Assembly (NCBI GenBank): GCA_022559985.1
Contig: JAFJTR010000035.1
Span: 1 to 64,000, forward strand
DNA: 64,000 bases
Reading direction: 5' to 3'
From: Parastagonospora avenae f. sp. tritici 18332-5
Taxonomy: Eukaryota > Ascomycota > Dothideomycetes > Pleosporales > Phaeosphaeriaceae
The notes beneath the pieces are model-generated. The model worked only from the letters and a program-made list of their open reading frames with translations. It made no database searches and was not told the origin of the DNA. The translations under genes were made by a program, and so were the position numbers. Below are positions 45,466 to 58,412 of this stretch, piece after piece; position 1 is the stretch's first letter; each line of letters begins with the position of its first letter.

Positions 45466-47051
45466 ATGGCGTACAGCGATTCAGATGTAGCAAGCTCCGT
45501 CGGCAGCATAGTAGAGGACGCGAGTGAGCCAGATACGACGACCTTCAAGTGCCTATTTTGCGAGCAGCAATGGACTCGGGTAACGGAGATGTCGACACAC
45601 TGCAACAGCGAGCACAAGTTTGATCTGCCAAATACTATCAAGAGTCTCGGTCCAGGTTCGTCTAACAGGTGGCGCTTTACCTATTTAGGATATGTAACTA
45701 ATTCACTGCTGTAGGAGCCGACGAGCTTACAGTTATCAAGCTCGTGAACTTCCTGAGGTCCGAGGCACAGAAAGGAACGCCCTCCGAGAAAATTGAGATC
45801 CCTGACCTTAGTGGCTCATCAAGTGACAAGTACCTGCAACCTGTACTTGAGGATGATGCACTCCTGTTCGAACTTGGAGATCTCATGCCAGAATCGGACA
45901 CCAAGGTTGTGGACTACGATGAGTTCGAAGCAAAACTCCAGCGAGATATACCAGAAGACTTCTCCAAGATGAAGATCACGAGTGACCGAGATGAGGACTA
46001 CTTCGAATCTTACAAAGGCAACGGCATCCATCGCGAGATGATTGAAGATCGCGTACGGACGGAAGGCTACCGCGACTTCATCGAGAAGAACGCCGAAGTG
46101 TTCGCAGGAAAGACTGTGCTAGATGTAGGCTGCGGCACTGGCATATTGTCACTCTTCTGTGCCAGAGCAGGTGCAAAGAAGGTCTTCGCCGTCGACAACT
46201 CGGGTATTGCATTACGAGCAAAGGAGATTGTCGCCAAGAATGGATATCAAGATCGCATTGAAGTCATTCAAGGACGAGTGGAGGACTTCAACACACAGCG
46301 CTTGATTGGAAAGGAGAAGGTCGACATCATCATCTCTGAATGGATGGGCTACGGCCTCCTGTTCGAAGGCATGCTCGACTCTGTGCTACGCGCCCGAGAC
46401 ATGTATCTCAAGCCAGAGGGTATACTGGTACCGAGCCACTGTAACATCCGCCTTGCGCCGATCACAGATGACGAGTGGATCGCACAGAGCACGAGCGAAA
46501 AGTTCTGGAAGGACATCTATGGATTCGACTTCTCTCCCATGATCGGTGGCGGCCTACTCAACACGCATGAGATCGGTGTCTTCGACGTCCCGGAACAATC
46601 ACTGTGCGGCTCGGCATCTGCTCACTTGCTCGAGATGAAGACTGTGTCCGTCCGAGACCTGAGCTTCAAGATCGCTCTTCGAATGACGTTGGACCGCGAG
46701 ATACAATCACTCGATGCAATTGCAATCTGGTTCGACACACTGTTCATTCACTCTGGCAGCTCGCAAGACATCAAGACTGTTGACAGTATTGAGTGGGGTA
46801 GAAATGGCATCCCTGGTCTTGGCTTTTCAACTGGCCCGACCAACACACCTACCCACTGGCATCAAGCCGTTCTCTTACTAGACAAGGAGGTCGCACAGAA
46901 GCAGAAGTTCGCAAAGGGTACCGTGTTGGAAGGCAGTCTGCAGTACGCGAAGGAGAAGGGGGATGATCGCGGTATTACTGTAACGGTGGAATGGGAAGGC
47001 GTTAAAGATGGTGAGAAGGTGAAGGGCAGTGTCACGAGAACGATGGCTTGA
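45466..47051 (+). CDS. rmt3: type I protein arginine methyltransferase 3 (PRMT3)
   Basis: CDS join(45466..45655,45715..47051), 508 aa; intron GTTCGT...GCTGTAG of 59 nt, phase 1. The N-terminus has a single C2H2 finger (FKCLFCEQQWTRVTEMSTHCNSEH), which defines the PRMT3 subclass and in relatives binds ribosomal protein uS5 (Rps2). The catalytic core has the YFESYKGNGIHREMIEDRVR start helix, SAM motif I (VLDVGCGTGILSLFCARAGA) at about 198, the acidic post-I strand (VFAVDNSG), the double-E loop SEWMGYGLLFEGML at about 271 with both glutamates, and the THW loop (TPTHWHQAVLLL). It uses S-adenosylmethionine to form asymmetric dimethylarginine. All key residues are present. Cytosolic, ribosome-linked. 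Confidence 0.95.
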
Positions 47052-47431
47052 TGGGCTTCATACGCGTACGCGTGCAAATGTACCAGATTCCGGACATAAC
47101 AACCTTACAGCCGAGAATGGACGCCGCGGGTCATCAGTGGCTTGCCGCGACTTTGGCAACCGCAACGACGCGTCTATGGGTTAGCTAGCAAGCTTCAAGC
47201 TGCGAAAATTCCAATTGCAAGTTCAGTGTAGTAGAACAGATTTATGATCTATCCTTTTTGGCTTTCGTGTAATATGGTGACGACACCACGTGGCCTGTGC
47301 GGCGCGTGAACATCGAGCCATGAGCCGCTGGCATTGCTGCGCGAGATCACGACGACCGTAATTTTGGGACAGGACGCACTCTAGCACAGACACTAACAAT
47401 GCGACCCCGATAACAATCACCTTAATAACTC
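47052..47431. other. intergenic region between the PRMT3 and RAV1 genes
   Basis: 380 bp, presumably PRMT3 3-prime UTR and RAV1 promoter. Nothing else is seen. Confidence 0.4.
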
Positions 47432-50400
47432 ATGCGTGGTATTTTGCCCGGCCGGCCGCAGGCGAAGCTGCAAGCTGTCTGTCATGGCTTATGGGAGAGC
47501 TATCAGGTCATTGTACGACGCCTCTTTGAACCCCAACAACACGTTCACAGAAGCTAATATAAGCACCACATAGGCTTACATATCCGGCAACGCGCTCGTA
47601 ATTCTCGATCGGCCCAATCACGTCCTGCAAACCGTCTATGTCGACGAGGAATTCGACCTAGAGGCAGTCGCGCTCGATGAGGGCACGGGCAAGCTTGCAG
47701 TATGCTCTGCACAGCACATTTACATATACCAACCATACGGGCAAGATGAAGGCGTCGTCAAGGTGTGAGCACTATGATCGCATATCGACGTGCAATAGCT
47801 GACTGGTCGTAGTGGTCAAGACAGGGGAGCATGACCCTACCTGATTCGGACGACTCGATAACAACACTATCATGGGGCATGCCTGACGAGCTACTCGTTG
47901 GCAGCTCGTCTCTCACTCTCTTCAACACACATGGCGAAACCGAGCAGATATGGACCAAGCGACTGGCGAATGCAGTCAAGTTCGCGCATTTCTCGCCCGA
48001 TGCGGAATTGATAGCTTCAACGGGAAGATATGATCGGCTGCTCAAGATCTGGCGCAGAACATCGTTTGGCTCAGCAGACCAGCGCTTCGACTACTTCTAC
48101 CTACCACACCCCAAGGCGATCACAGGTCTACATTGGCGACAGCAATACCACAAGGAACAATCTGCAGATAATGTTCTGTACACCACATGTGCAGACCACA
48201 AGGTGCGAGTCTGGGTGCCAGGCGAACATCATGGCGTAGACGGGATGCACATGTGGGCTGATGTTGATCTGATGGAATCTATCATGCCCCGGACACTACC
48301 GCTGAAAGACCAACCAAGCAAGAGGTTCGCATTCTTCATCGACGGAACGCACTTCACCCGTGCGACAGAAAGAGCAATGCAGTTGGCTTCGGCAGAAGAA
48401 AAGGACCATGGCGTTGCGCTGCATCACTTGATGGAAGTGGCGAACCGCAACCCAGAGATATGTGTAGTTCTGGATGACCAAGGAAACATGTCTGCCTGGG
48501 GCTTCGAGAATGTTGGAGCCAAGGCCAAGAGAATCACCGACGTTTTCAACGCTGCACATGTGGATGGGTTGCATCTGCATTTTGCGAGAGAACCTAAAGC
48601 TTCCGAGGACAATGTCCAGATCTATGCCTTCATGGGTGATAAGCCCGACTCCGAACTAACCATACTCACACATCACTTCGACGGGCGAATAGAATGGCTG
48701 GAATCGCGAATTGACTACCTTTTTGATCCTTCTGCACAGACACAACGCATCCAGCGGCAAGCTATATGGACTGGACACTCGCACGCAATCAAGAAAGTCA
48801 ATCGTACAGCCAGCGGAAGGGCGCTGGTGTCGAGGACAACTAACGACGAGTGCATAGTGTGGGTGCAACGGCCATCGGAACATGGCAACACGCTTCATCG
48901 ACATAGCAGTATCAAGGGAACGGAACATATACGTAGGACAGCACTACTCCAGGAAGGAAATTTTGTTGTCTTCCTCCACTCCGATCGCATCTCACTGTGG
49001 GATACACGCGGCCCAGAAGCTGTCGAGGTCACACATTGCCCGTACACCTTGCAAGGCAAGCCGCTTTGCTTGCTTGTCATTCCTGAGACTGAGGCTGGCG
49101 GCAGAAGCGTGCACATTGCAACGATCAGCTCGGACATGAAGGGCATTTGTTGGGAAGTTACATTGCCACTGCTCGACCGTGACCCGGTTACTGGGCGTAA
49201 ACTATCGAGCATTGCACAAACAAATGGCCATGCCAATGGTCACCTGGAAACTTCATTAGCAGAGTTCTGTAGCTTCGACCTTGGCTTCGGCGATGATCTG
49301 GCTTTCGTCCTACCGGTCGACCCCGCTGGTTCCGCGCCCGTCATATCTGGATTTGTTGATGCTTTTGCACGCGACGTTGCCATCTCATACACAAAGTCTG
49401 GGCAGATTAAATCATGGACAACGCGTGCTGATACAAAGAAACGGAAACTGGACTGGCTACTTACGTCATCTGTCGAGACCGGCATATCCAACCCTTCGCT
49501 TGCTAGTGGCACCTCGATACGGAAAGCTGCGCTTGCAGACGCAGACAAGACCAGGTTGACTATATGGAACACACACAGCGCGCAACTGGAGTATGAAGAA
49601 ACGTTCAAAGGTAACGGCGAAATTCAAGATCTTGACTGGTCCTCCACGCCGGACAATCAGTCAATCTTAGCTGTTGGATTTCCCCATCGAGTCGTCATAT
49701 ATGCTCAGCTGCGATATGACTACCTCAACGCGGGACCATCATGGGTACAGATCCGCGATGTCCGCATTCGAGACATTACGCCACATCCCATCGGTGACTC
49801 GGTCTGGTTAAGCAGTGGCAATCTGGTCATTGGAGCCGGTAACCAGCTGTTCATCCAAGACGAGCAGGTAGAAGTATCCGAAAAACTGTTCCCCAGTCTT
49901 CGCACGATCTCGCGCAAGTCCGCGTCGCTTGATCTGTTCACAGCTGTGAGTCGGCTCAACGGGCCACTGCCGGTCTACCATCCTCAGCTTTTGTCGCAAT
50001 GTGTCCTCGCGGGGAAGCTGCTGCTGGTGCAGCGTATACTTCTGCGGCTCTACTCGAAGTTGAAGTTCTGGATTGAAGGTGAGGAGCTGGAAAGTTCGTT
50101 GGGCTTTGCGCCAGAAGACTTTTCTGAGGACGAGGTAAGTAATGAATCTTTCGTATTTGTGTCGATTACTGACATATGCAGACTCATATGACCGCGTCAA
50201 GGAAAGAGGTGCACTCGGCGTATACCGATTTTTCTGACGATACCGAACCGCAGTCAGTCACAGAAGAGGTGGCAAGCAACCTCAACGAGCTACTCACCAC
50301 AAAGCGAATTCCGCTTTTATCCAGTCGTGAGCAATTTCGCCTCGCAGACATCGTCGAGTGCGTAAGCGTGGTTGAGAAACACCGACGCTCCATTGATGAT

Positions 50401-51770
50401 AACGCTGGTCGTTTCTTGCTCTTCTTCCGCCAACATGTCCAGAACGATGCGCAGAAAAGCCCAATTTCTTGGCGCGAGATCATTTGGGCATTCCACTCTG
50501 GCAGCCAAGACATCCTGGCAGATCTTGTAAGCAGGCACTTTAACGGCAAGATGCTTTGGCAGCATGCGAAGGAGTGCGGAATCTTCATGTGGATGTCAGA
50601 TATCAACGCCCTTGTAAGCTTGTCCCCAGACGCTTGTACTGCTTTTGCTAATGTCCACAGCGTGCTCAATTCGAGGTCATAGCTCGCAACGAATACACCA
50701 AAACCGAAGAGAAGAACCCAGTTGATTGCGCGCTATACTATCTGGCATTACGCAAGAAGCCTGTCTTGTGTGGACTTTGGCGTATGGCCAGCTGGTCGCG
50801 CGAGCAAGGAGCAACATCACGACTTCTTGCCAACAACTTCAATGAAGAACGGTGGAAGACAGCTGCGCTCAAAAATGCGTATGCACTCATGGGCAGACGA
50901 CGTTTTGAGTATGCAGCCTCATTCTTCCTACTCGCCGATCACCTTCAAGATGCAGTGAGCGTCATACACAATCAGCTTGGTGACACACAGCTCGCCATTG
51001 CCGTGGCACGTGTCTATGGCGGCGATGATTCGCCCATTCTGCTCAAGTTCCTGAAGGAGAAAATCTTGCCTCAAGCTGTCCGAGAGGGAAACCGATGGCT
51101 CGCGACCTGGGCAAACTGGCTACTCGGTCGCCGCGATACCGCCGTTCGCGCCCTCGTGACGCCCTTGTCGACCCTCCTTGATCTTCCTGAGGCTCCAGAT
51201 CTTAAGTCTAAGTCTTACCTCACAGATGATCCTGCACTTGTTGTGCTCTACCAACAGCTACGCGAAAAATCACTGCAAACTCTGCGGGGCGCTAGTATGG
51301 TCGGCATGCGCGAAGAATGGGAGTTCGTGCTACACACAGCCAACTTGTACGAGCGTATGGGTTGCGACGTGCTCGCACTTGACCTGGTTAAGACGTGGGA
51401 ATTCTTGCTGCCGCCCCCGCCGAAGATGATACCTGGACGACCGCCACTGTCACCAATGATGCCGCGCGAATCTTTCCATGCACACGGACCGAACCAGAGC
51501 GCTACGGACTTCGACTTCGACCCACGGAAGTTATTGCGACGGCGCAGCTCGCTTGTTGTCGCTGATCTGCCGACGCGAGAACATGTTAAGAACGATCTCG
51601 CCGAGTCTAAGGGCACTCTGGATGAGGCCAAACACGAGGAGAGTGACGAGGATGGAGAGGATGAAGAAGATGAGCTGGAAGAGAAGAAAGAAGAGCCGAA
51701 GAAGAAGCCGCCGCCTACACAATTCAAGGAGCCGGACGCCAGCAGTTTGCTGGACGCTTTTGGGTTCTAA
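47432..51770 (+). CDS. RAV1: RAVE complex subunit Rav1 (V-ATPase assembly)
   Basis: CDS join(47432..47506,47574..47762,47813..50134,50182..50613,50661..51770), 1375 aa; four introns of 47-67 nt, all phase 0. The start MRGILPGRPQAKLQAVCHGLWESYQ and next exon AYISGNALVILDRPNHVLQTVYVDEEFDLEA match the first propeller of Rav1/DMXL proteins. WD40 repeats follow (FAHFSPDAELIASTGRYDRLLKIW; YTTCADHKVRVW). The conserved C-terminal Rav1 block is RAQFEVIARNEYTKTEEKNPVDCALYYLALRKKPVLCGLWRM, then NNFNEERWKTAALKNAYALMGRRRFEYAASFFLLA. It ends in an acidic/Lys tail and SSLLDAFGF. With Rav2 and Skp1, Rav1 reassembles V1 with Vo on endosomes and vacuoles. Intact. Confidence 0.93.
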
Positions 51771-52650
51771 AGCACTCTTGATCCTACAACAATGGCGTCT
51801 CAGGCGTTCACTCAGTTGATTATTACATGTAGGTATTGTCTCATGGGATCATTTTACTTACAGCGTTGCTAGGATTATAATTCGAATCTTCCTGCGCACT
51901 GTGGGGCGTACATACTTGGTCCCGCTCTCATCCTCATAATCTACATATCATCGTCTCAATGCACCAAACACCTTCACAACGTACACTCGTGTTGGTGTCT
52001 ACGTTGCTCCTACAAATATGTGTCACTCTCTTCATTTACTTTCCTTTTTTCCTCCAGTTCATCTTTCACGTTCATCTTCCTCATCTCAAGCACTCCTGCT
52101 ACGCGTGAAGAGTTCCCCATTCGTCAGCTGCGCTCGGCACATGTCCTCTAACTTACTACATCATCACTTTCGTATCTAAGCTCTACATCACACGGCGCTG
52201 AATGGCGACTGGTCGTCGCGTTCGTGGGTGTCATTGGGTATTCTTGCAAGCGGCTCTTCTTCTATAAGAGTCCCTTACGGCGATATTGTTTTAGCTCGTC
52301 ACGATCAAGAATATAGATCAAATCATCAGTAAGGTTATGGGGTTATCTTTTGGATGGTTTTTGGGGGTTTTTCTTTCGAAATCAACGCTAACCAAGGATG
52401 TAGACCCTTTTCGGATCTTTTTGTTCGCTCCAATGTACTTTTGCGTGAACGTACTGGGACTAGTGCCGGCCCAAAGTGTTGAATGACGATTGCTCCAACT
52501 CCGATTATCTTTTTACTCAACTCCATCCTCCCAACCACCCTAGTTATTCTGCTCCACCGCAGTCACCTTGTATAACGTATCCCACCTGGGGACATTGTTC
52601 TTCTTCTCAGCTATCACTCCACCACACCGAGCCATGACCACGAGGCAACG
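51771..52650. other. convergent intergenic region
   Basis: About 880 bp between two convergent genes. AT-rich pyrimidine tracts (TTTCCTTTTTTCCTCC) suit 3-prime UTRs. No gene supported. Confidence 0.45.
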
Positions 52651-54681
52651 TTACTCGCTAGCCTTTGAACGCGCCTTCTTGATGGATCGACCCTGAGGGG
52701 TGCCTATATTCGACTCGTCGTCGCCCTCGCTGGTGTCATCTTCACCATCCCGAGAGCGCTCGCGCTTCTGTGGCGGCGAAGGGGTAGCCGGCTGGGCCGC
52801 AGCCTGAGCGCGCTGCCCACCCTTTGCTGTTCTACCCAAAGGAGCAGCAACAGATGCAGGCTCGTCATCCTCAGAGTCGCTATCCGAATCGTCGCGATCC
52901 TCTTCTCCAGGGATCTCGATGCCCACTGAGGCCGGCACGGCCCGACGATGGTAGGAATTATGGATAGCCGCCTGCAGGTGGTTCAGGTGCTGGCCCTCCT
53001 CGGCATCCTCATCGTCATCGCTAGCCTCCTCTTCCGAGACATATTCGCATGAAACAGACTCCAAAGTATCTCCATCGCGAGCTCGCTCGTCGCCCTCCGA
53101 CAAGACCTCTTCGTCCGTCTCCGCCCACTGCTCGTCGATCGGAAGCTCGTCGCCAGAGTCGGTCGCGAACTTGACCTTCTTGGAGGGGCGTATGCTGGCG
53201 GTTAGATCGCCGTTCAAGAAGTCCTGTATGTAGCCTGGCAGGGGCACGTCGGCTGGAGCGTCCGAGTGGTCTAACCTCCCATCATCCATGGGGTCAGCCA
53301 GTCGCTTCCGAGCAGTCGGGTTCTTGTCACCAGCTCCACGCTTTTTCAGAGGCTTCAAGTCCTTGGGAAAAGCGTGGCGAGGAATAGCCTCCATCGGGTA
53401 GCGCATGTCCCGAGGCAGTATCTCGCCGGAAGCCACGCGGTCTCGGATGTCTTTGGCCAGGTTCACCAAGTCGAAGATGGCTTTGTTCTTCTTGACGTGC
53501 GACGAGAAGATCTGGCCTCGCACCGCGTCAGCTTTGCGTGCATGATCGCCTACCTTGTTCACTGCGTCCGCCATATCCTGCATGTCCGCCTGTGGGATCT
53601 GGACCGTGGCACCAGACCCGAAGCGCACCAGGCCAGACGTTCGAATGTAGGCATTGATGGCCTCACACAGCGCACGACGCTCCGCGACCGACCAGTGGTC
53701 TTTGTGGTCGGTCTTTATGTACATGGCGTCGCGGCGACGTCGAATCTGGTCGATCCACTTGTTGTAAGCGTACATCCACTTCGTGGCGTTGGGATCGGGG
53801 TTGATCAGCATCTTCAAGTTGAGGTACATCTCCTCATACTTGTGCGTGGTTGAGTTGAAGCGCCGGAACATGATGGTGAGGTTGAAGACGTGGTCTGGAC
53901 CTCCCTCGGGATCCTTGCGAACCCAGGTGTACGATGTGCCTTGACGAACCCAAAGGTTGGGAACTCCCGCGTTCTTCTTGCTTGCCCGAAACTTCTTCTT
54001 GAGCTTGCGCGCCGTCAGGTTGGGGATGAAGTAGTACTCCGGGTCTGCGGAAGAAACTACACTCTCGTCCCGCATCGGGATAATGTCCGTCTGCTCGTAG
54101 TAGTCATCCGTACGACCAGGGACCTCTACGCGGAACTTCGCGGTGATTTTGGTCGGGTCAGTCACGTGTGGAACCAGCGTCTCGTGGTTACACTTCAAAG
54201 CCTGATTGACACCAGGCGGCACGATGTTCCCGACGCTCTTCATGTGGACCGGCAAGCCAGCTGTAACGGTGCTGAAATCAAACCCGGGAATGTCCGCAGG
54301 AGCAGGAGCGGAACTGTTGCTGACTAGAGCGGCAGTCTGGTTGTCACTGGGCGCTGGAGTAGGCAATATGGGGACGGCCTGGGCAACAGTCGGGTTGGTA
54401 GTGGGTGGTGGAGCAGGCAGGGTGCGGACGGCTAGAAGACGTGGACGGGAAGCAGAAGCAGCAGGCTGGGTGTCCGTCGCGGCGGTGCCTTGCTCGTCGG
54501 CGCCAGCATTTGGGGCATCCTGCTCGTCTTCGTTGCGGTCGCCGCCCTGAGGAGACTCCCTGTTGTTGTTGCGCGGCGGAGAAGAGTTCTCGCCATCGCC
54601 AGCGCTCTCGTCAGAAGGGACAACCATCGGGCTATCTGGAGTACCATCGCCGTCGCCGTCTAAGTAGCCGCGACTGGACAT
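52651..54681 (-). CDS. nuclear-type protein with Myb/SANT-like region and RYP motif, family member A
   Basis: 676 aa, one exon (ATG at 54681). The first 125 residues are disordered (DGDGDGTPDSPMVVPSDESAG). The middle has conserved-looking blocks (YYFIPNLTARKLKKKFRASK; HVFNLTIMFRRFNSTTHKYEEMYLNLKML). At about 325-460 lies a block DHWSVAERRALCEAINAYI...VNKVGDHARKADAVRGQI...IFDLVNLAKDIRDRVASGEILPRDMRYPMEAI, which aligns with the two genes at 60.7 and 62.7 kb. The C-terminus is acidic and basic patches alternate (CEYVSEEEASDDDEDAEEG; GRSIKKARSK), suggesting chromatin contact. The W...E....L...IN.Y spacing resembles a SANT/Myb helix. No known family is recognised. Intact. Confidence 0.7.
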   Translation of the reverse strand: MSSRGYLDGDGDGTPDSPMVVPSDESAGDGENSSPPRNNNRESPQGGDRNEDEQDAPNAGADEQGTAATDTQPAASASRPRLLAVRTLPAPPPTTNPTVAQAVPILPTPAPSDNQTAALVSNSSAPAPADIPGFDFSTVTAGLPVHMKSVGNIVPPGVNQALKCNHETLVPHVTDPTKITAKFRVEVPGRTDDYYEQTDIIPMRDESVVSSADPEYYFIPNLTARKLKKKFRASKKNAGVPNLWVRQGTSYTWVRKDPEGGPDHVFNLTIMFRRFNSTTHKYEEMYLNLKMLINPDPNATKWMYAYNKWIDQIRRRRDAMYIKTDHKDHWSVAERRALCEAINAYIRTSGLVRFGSGATVQIPQADMQDMADAVNKVGDHARKADAVRGQIFSSHVKKNKAIFDLVNLAKDIRDRVASGEILPRDMRYPMEAIPRHAFPKDLKPLKKRGAGDKNPTARKRLADPMDDGRLDHSDAPADVPLPGYIQDFLNGDLTASIRPSKKVKFATDSGDELPIDEQWAETDEEVLSEGDERARDGDTLESVSCEYVSEEEASDDDEDAEEGQHLNHLQAAIHNSYHRRAVPASVGIEIPGEEDRDDSDSDSEDDEPASVAAPLGRTAKGGQRAQAAAQPATPSPPQKRERSRDGEDDTSEGDDESNIGTPQGRSIKKARSKASE

Positions 54682-56179
54682 TGGGGAGTAGGGATAAGGT
54701 GGGTATTCGCGGGTAAGTCAGGGGTCGCGCGGGAAGGTGAGGTCTGCGGGGCGGGAGGAGAAGGGAAGCTGTGGTGGAAAAGTCAGAGAAGTTCGAACGC
54801 GCAAGCTATACGAGCGGTAAAACCTGTGAGTTTGATCTCGTGCCTTCCGTGGAACTCTTAGCGCGTCTTTTGCGAGTTTTGTGGTGGTGGCCGAGCACTG
54901 TTTGCGAGAGTGAGGGCAGGGCGCGTGGATAGATAAGGGTGAGGTCGTCGGCGTAGGAGAAGCCCTGAGACAAGTCTTAGTTGATGTGAGGTAGGCGAAG
55001 GTCACAAGCAATTGTCTCAGCGTTTGTTCTAGAGAAGCATGGGGAGGGGGAATCGTCGAAGACATAGCAAGAAGTCAGGTGCTAGCCTGATTCGGCTCTA
55101 GATCGTCACGTGGGGAGCCTTTCACAGAGCTCGCGACTGGCCAGACTGGGGAAAGAACTCTTCCGTGTTGTGACGCGCTTATCAACGGCTTGGAAGACTC
55201 CCGCGGCCTGCCAAACGGTCGTGGGACGTCAGTGAGGGAGTGCCACTCGGACGACGCTCGGGACCACCACATTACGCCAAAGGACGGGTATCAAAACGAG
55301 AGGAAATTATTGCACTCGCCAGCATCTTCAATCCAATATCACGAGAACAGCATGAGCAAGCTAACCATAAAATCGACTCTTACCCATGATCAGCTGTCTC
55401 ATCAATGACAACAGGACTGTCCCAGACGAGAAGCGACGTGTGCAGCGCCCTCACAGTCGTTCCATCGGTAAAACTCCCAAAGCTCTTGGTTTGAGATATT
55501 CATCTCAGACATTGTGTACAACAATTACTTCCCTGAATCAGCAAACAGAGCTCCGTCTCATGCCACACTATCACAACAAAGCAGAGCAGCGGCATGTCTT
55601 AAATCGCATGTACCGAACTGCGATATCCTTCGCCTGGAGAGCAGCAATGTGAAAGAGCTGGCGGTACTGGCGGAGCTATAGATTGTCGCTGACCTGATCA
55701 GTGTCCTTCGCCTCCGCCCTAGACATCGCGGCCAGGTCCGTTTGATCACCATTCGCGGTCTTGTCTTCCCCATCATCCCTCAGATTATCAATCTTATTGA
55801 AGATATGGTGTTTCGGTATGAATTTGCTCACGGTAGAGGTCCCATTAGGGAACCTTGCCACTTAGTTCATGGCGTCATTGGTGTGGTCAGCGCAATGGCA
55901 TGGTCACATGGCTGACCTTGTCTCGTCTTTGTGCAAGATCTCAATCAAACAGGCTAATATGTTTAGGCCGACCAATATTATAATTGAGGGTGCGCGTGGA
56001 GGAGACCTCGTGTCGGAAGCCCATAGCTCGTCACCCAAGTGTTGTAATGGGGATCGCTATAGCGCGAGTAGATAAAACGCTATGAGAACTTGTGAGAAAA
56101 TATGTTTCTGACAATTGTGATATCCAGCATTTGTAAGCACTTCACCGTTCCAAGAGACCACGAAGACGACCTCGGGCAG
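54682..56179. other. intergenic region, left flank of the transposon
   Basis: About 1.5 kb without a supported gene. No second copy of the transposon termini is found. The first part is upstream sequence of the minus-strand gene ending at 54681. Confidence 0.4.
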
Positions 56180-56197
56180 AGTTGCTATCAAGCAAGC
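56180..56197 (+). repeat. left terminal inverted repeat of the hAT element
   Basis: 18 bp matching the reverse complement of 59957-59974 with one mismatch; the inner 12 bp (TATCAAGCAAGC) are perfect. Confidence 0.75.
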
Positions 56198-56989
56198 TGC
56201 TTGCAAGCGCTTGCTTGATTGCTTGAAAGCTTGAAAGCTTGATTGACCTTTCAAGTCAAGCAGCTCTATATAAATTTGCAAGCAAGTCAAGCAGATAAAG
56301 TACTGCTTGCTTGATTGCTTGAAAGTGCTTGCTTGTATTGACTTTTTTAGGGATTTTAGTGTTCTAGTAGATCTAGTAGATAGCGATATCGCGATACTGA
56401 TTGTGGTGTTGCACTGTTTTTAGCTAAGTAAGCCAGCTTATAAACCTCAACTTCCCATCAACGCGCTCATACTAGCTACCTTATATCAGCTATCTTGACG
56501 TCGCTGTCACTAATATCACGTATCTTTTTTAGTGTCGCGCTTTTTGAGCTATCGTACAACTCTCTACAGCAGGCAGAAAACGCATCTCTAACGGCTCTAT
56601 AGCCGCCAAAGCTCCACCTAAAAAGCGCGCCCGAGTTGCCCTATCAGGCTCCGCCAGCTAGCCGATATCTATTGGTGATACTCAACAGCCATCTCCATCT
56701 CCATCTACTCCATCTACGCCGTCTCCGCCGCCGCTGCAGGCCTCCTACGTTTCTACTTCCAAGTCACAACTCCGCGATTCCCGCCTCGAAGCTGAGATCG
56801 TAGCGCCTTTCGAGGGCAGCGAGGAGGCGACTGTTACCTCATCAAATACAGCAGATAAGGCGTAACCTCATATGGATAAGGCACTCAATAGAGACTTTGA
56901 GGAAAACTACAATGTTATAGATTGGGATTGCTTGCCTCGTTTTATCAAGCCGCCTACAACCTCGCGCCGCACGCCAAGCTGGATTTCAA

Positions 56990-57270
56990 ATGTAGCTGAA
57001 GGCTAAAGACATGAGAAGAAGGTTGATTATTTTACGGAGGAAACAAACAGGATTATATACATGTGATGGCCAGGAGTACGCGTAAGTATATGACGTGGAA
57101 CTGGTGACGGTGAAGGTCGTCGAACGTGCTCGAAGAAACCGTGCGCACATATCGGACCATGTTAGGCCGAGAGCAAGAAGCACCATGGTCATGTGATGAA
57201 TGGTCAACAAGGAGCACCATAGTTGACACTGGATATATTGACATAGCTATCGAGTTGTACTTCGATCTGA
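56990..57270. mobile_element. probable nested insertion in the hAT transposase
   Basis: The transposase reading breaks off after TSRRTPSWI near 56982 and resumes with the BED finger (FICKFCHIHKY) near 57285. The intervening segment has no transposase-like frame, starts near TGTAGC and ends near TGACA, so it could be a solo-LTR-like or MITE-like insert. The exact ends and target duplication are not established. Confidence 0.35.
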
Positions 57271-58181
57271 CATGACTGCAACGTACTTTATCTGCAAGTT
57301 CTGCCACATCCATAAATATGTTAACGCTGGGCTTGCTAGTGCTTATCTATCAGCTGCAATTACAGCAGCAGCGCGCCACCTCTGCGAGAATCGACCTGGC
57401 CATAGTCATACTCCACCTGGAAAGTCACGTGTAGCTTGTGATCGTCCCCTCCGCCGCTTGCTCATAACTAGCGTATCAGTTCCACAAGTAATTGCTAACG
57501 AGCTCAGCAACTTTAATGTACAGCGCTTTAGGCTAGCTGCAGTTAGGTAGCTCGTCGATAACAACCACTCAATATCTAAATTCGAAAAGCCAGCTTTTCG
57601 AGAATTAATAGCGGCAGCGCTATAGCAGTCTCACAGTAGTGTAGGCGTATACGTTATGCGCCTATACAACCACCTACTGCCTCGTATAGTCCTGGCGCTA
57701 TCAGAAGCTGCTAGCAAAATACACGTAAGCTTTAACAGCTGGAGGACGAAGAGCAGCAAAAGAGCTACCTTGAGATTGTATCTCACTTTGTCAATCGCCT
57801 TGGCAAGCTTATTGACCTGCCTATCACCCTACCTCAGCTCATTGGCCCTCACTTAGGCGCGAATATAGCAGAGATCGTATACAGTACGCTGCAAAAATTC
57901 GGAGTAACAGCTCATACGATAGGCTACGTCGTGCTTGATAATGCCTATAATAACGACATAACGATCACCTCACTCGCCTCTAAGTTCGGCTTCAACGCTG
58001 CTTAGCACCGACTCGGCTGCGGTCCTCACACGCTTAATCTTGTCGGGCAGACTCTACTTTGAGGCGTAGATGGCAACGCGTACAATAACAACGTAGGTGA
58101 GGCAGCTGAGCTAGATGAAGAGCACCGGTTCATAAAGAAGTAGCGGAGCGACAGCCCGTTAGGTATACTTTTAGCTGTAAT

Positions 58182-58412
58182 TGTTGCTAGGCCTATAGCA
58201 CTAGTGCTGGAAGTGAAACAACTATAACTGCATTGGATTCGATTGTATGTGTTGTGTGTGAAGCAAGAGAAGAGAACTACAGAAGAGCGGAGTCAGGGGT
58301 TCTGGTCTGAGCGCTGCTCGGACGCTGCGATCAGTGCGCTGCTCAGACGCCGCGATCAGTGCGCCTGATCGAGTAGCTAAGATATCAACGATACCTGTGA
58401 TCCGACAGTAAT
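58182..58412. mobile_element. second probable nested insertion, with 25-bp tandem duplication
   Basis: The transposase frame is cut after GILLAVIV near 58185 and resumes at VINYIKTPQQYKFFESFQ near 58412. GTAAT flanks the segment at 58177 and 58408, a candidate 5-bp target duplication. Inside, a GC-rich 25-bp unit occurs twice in tandem at 58311-58335 and 58336-58360 (GCGCTGCTCRGACGCYGCGA + TCAGT). Confidence 0.4.
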
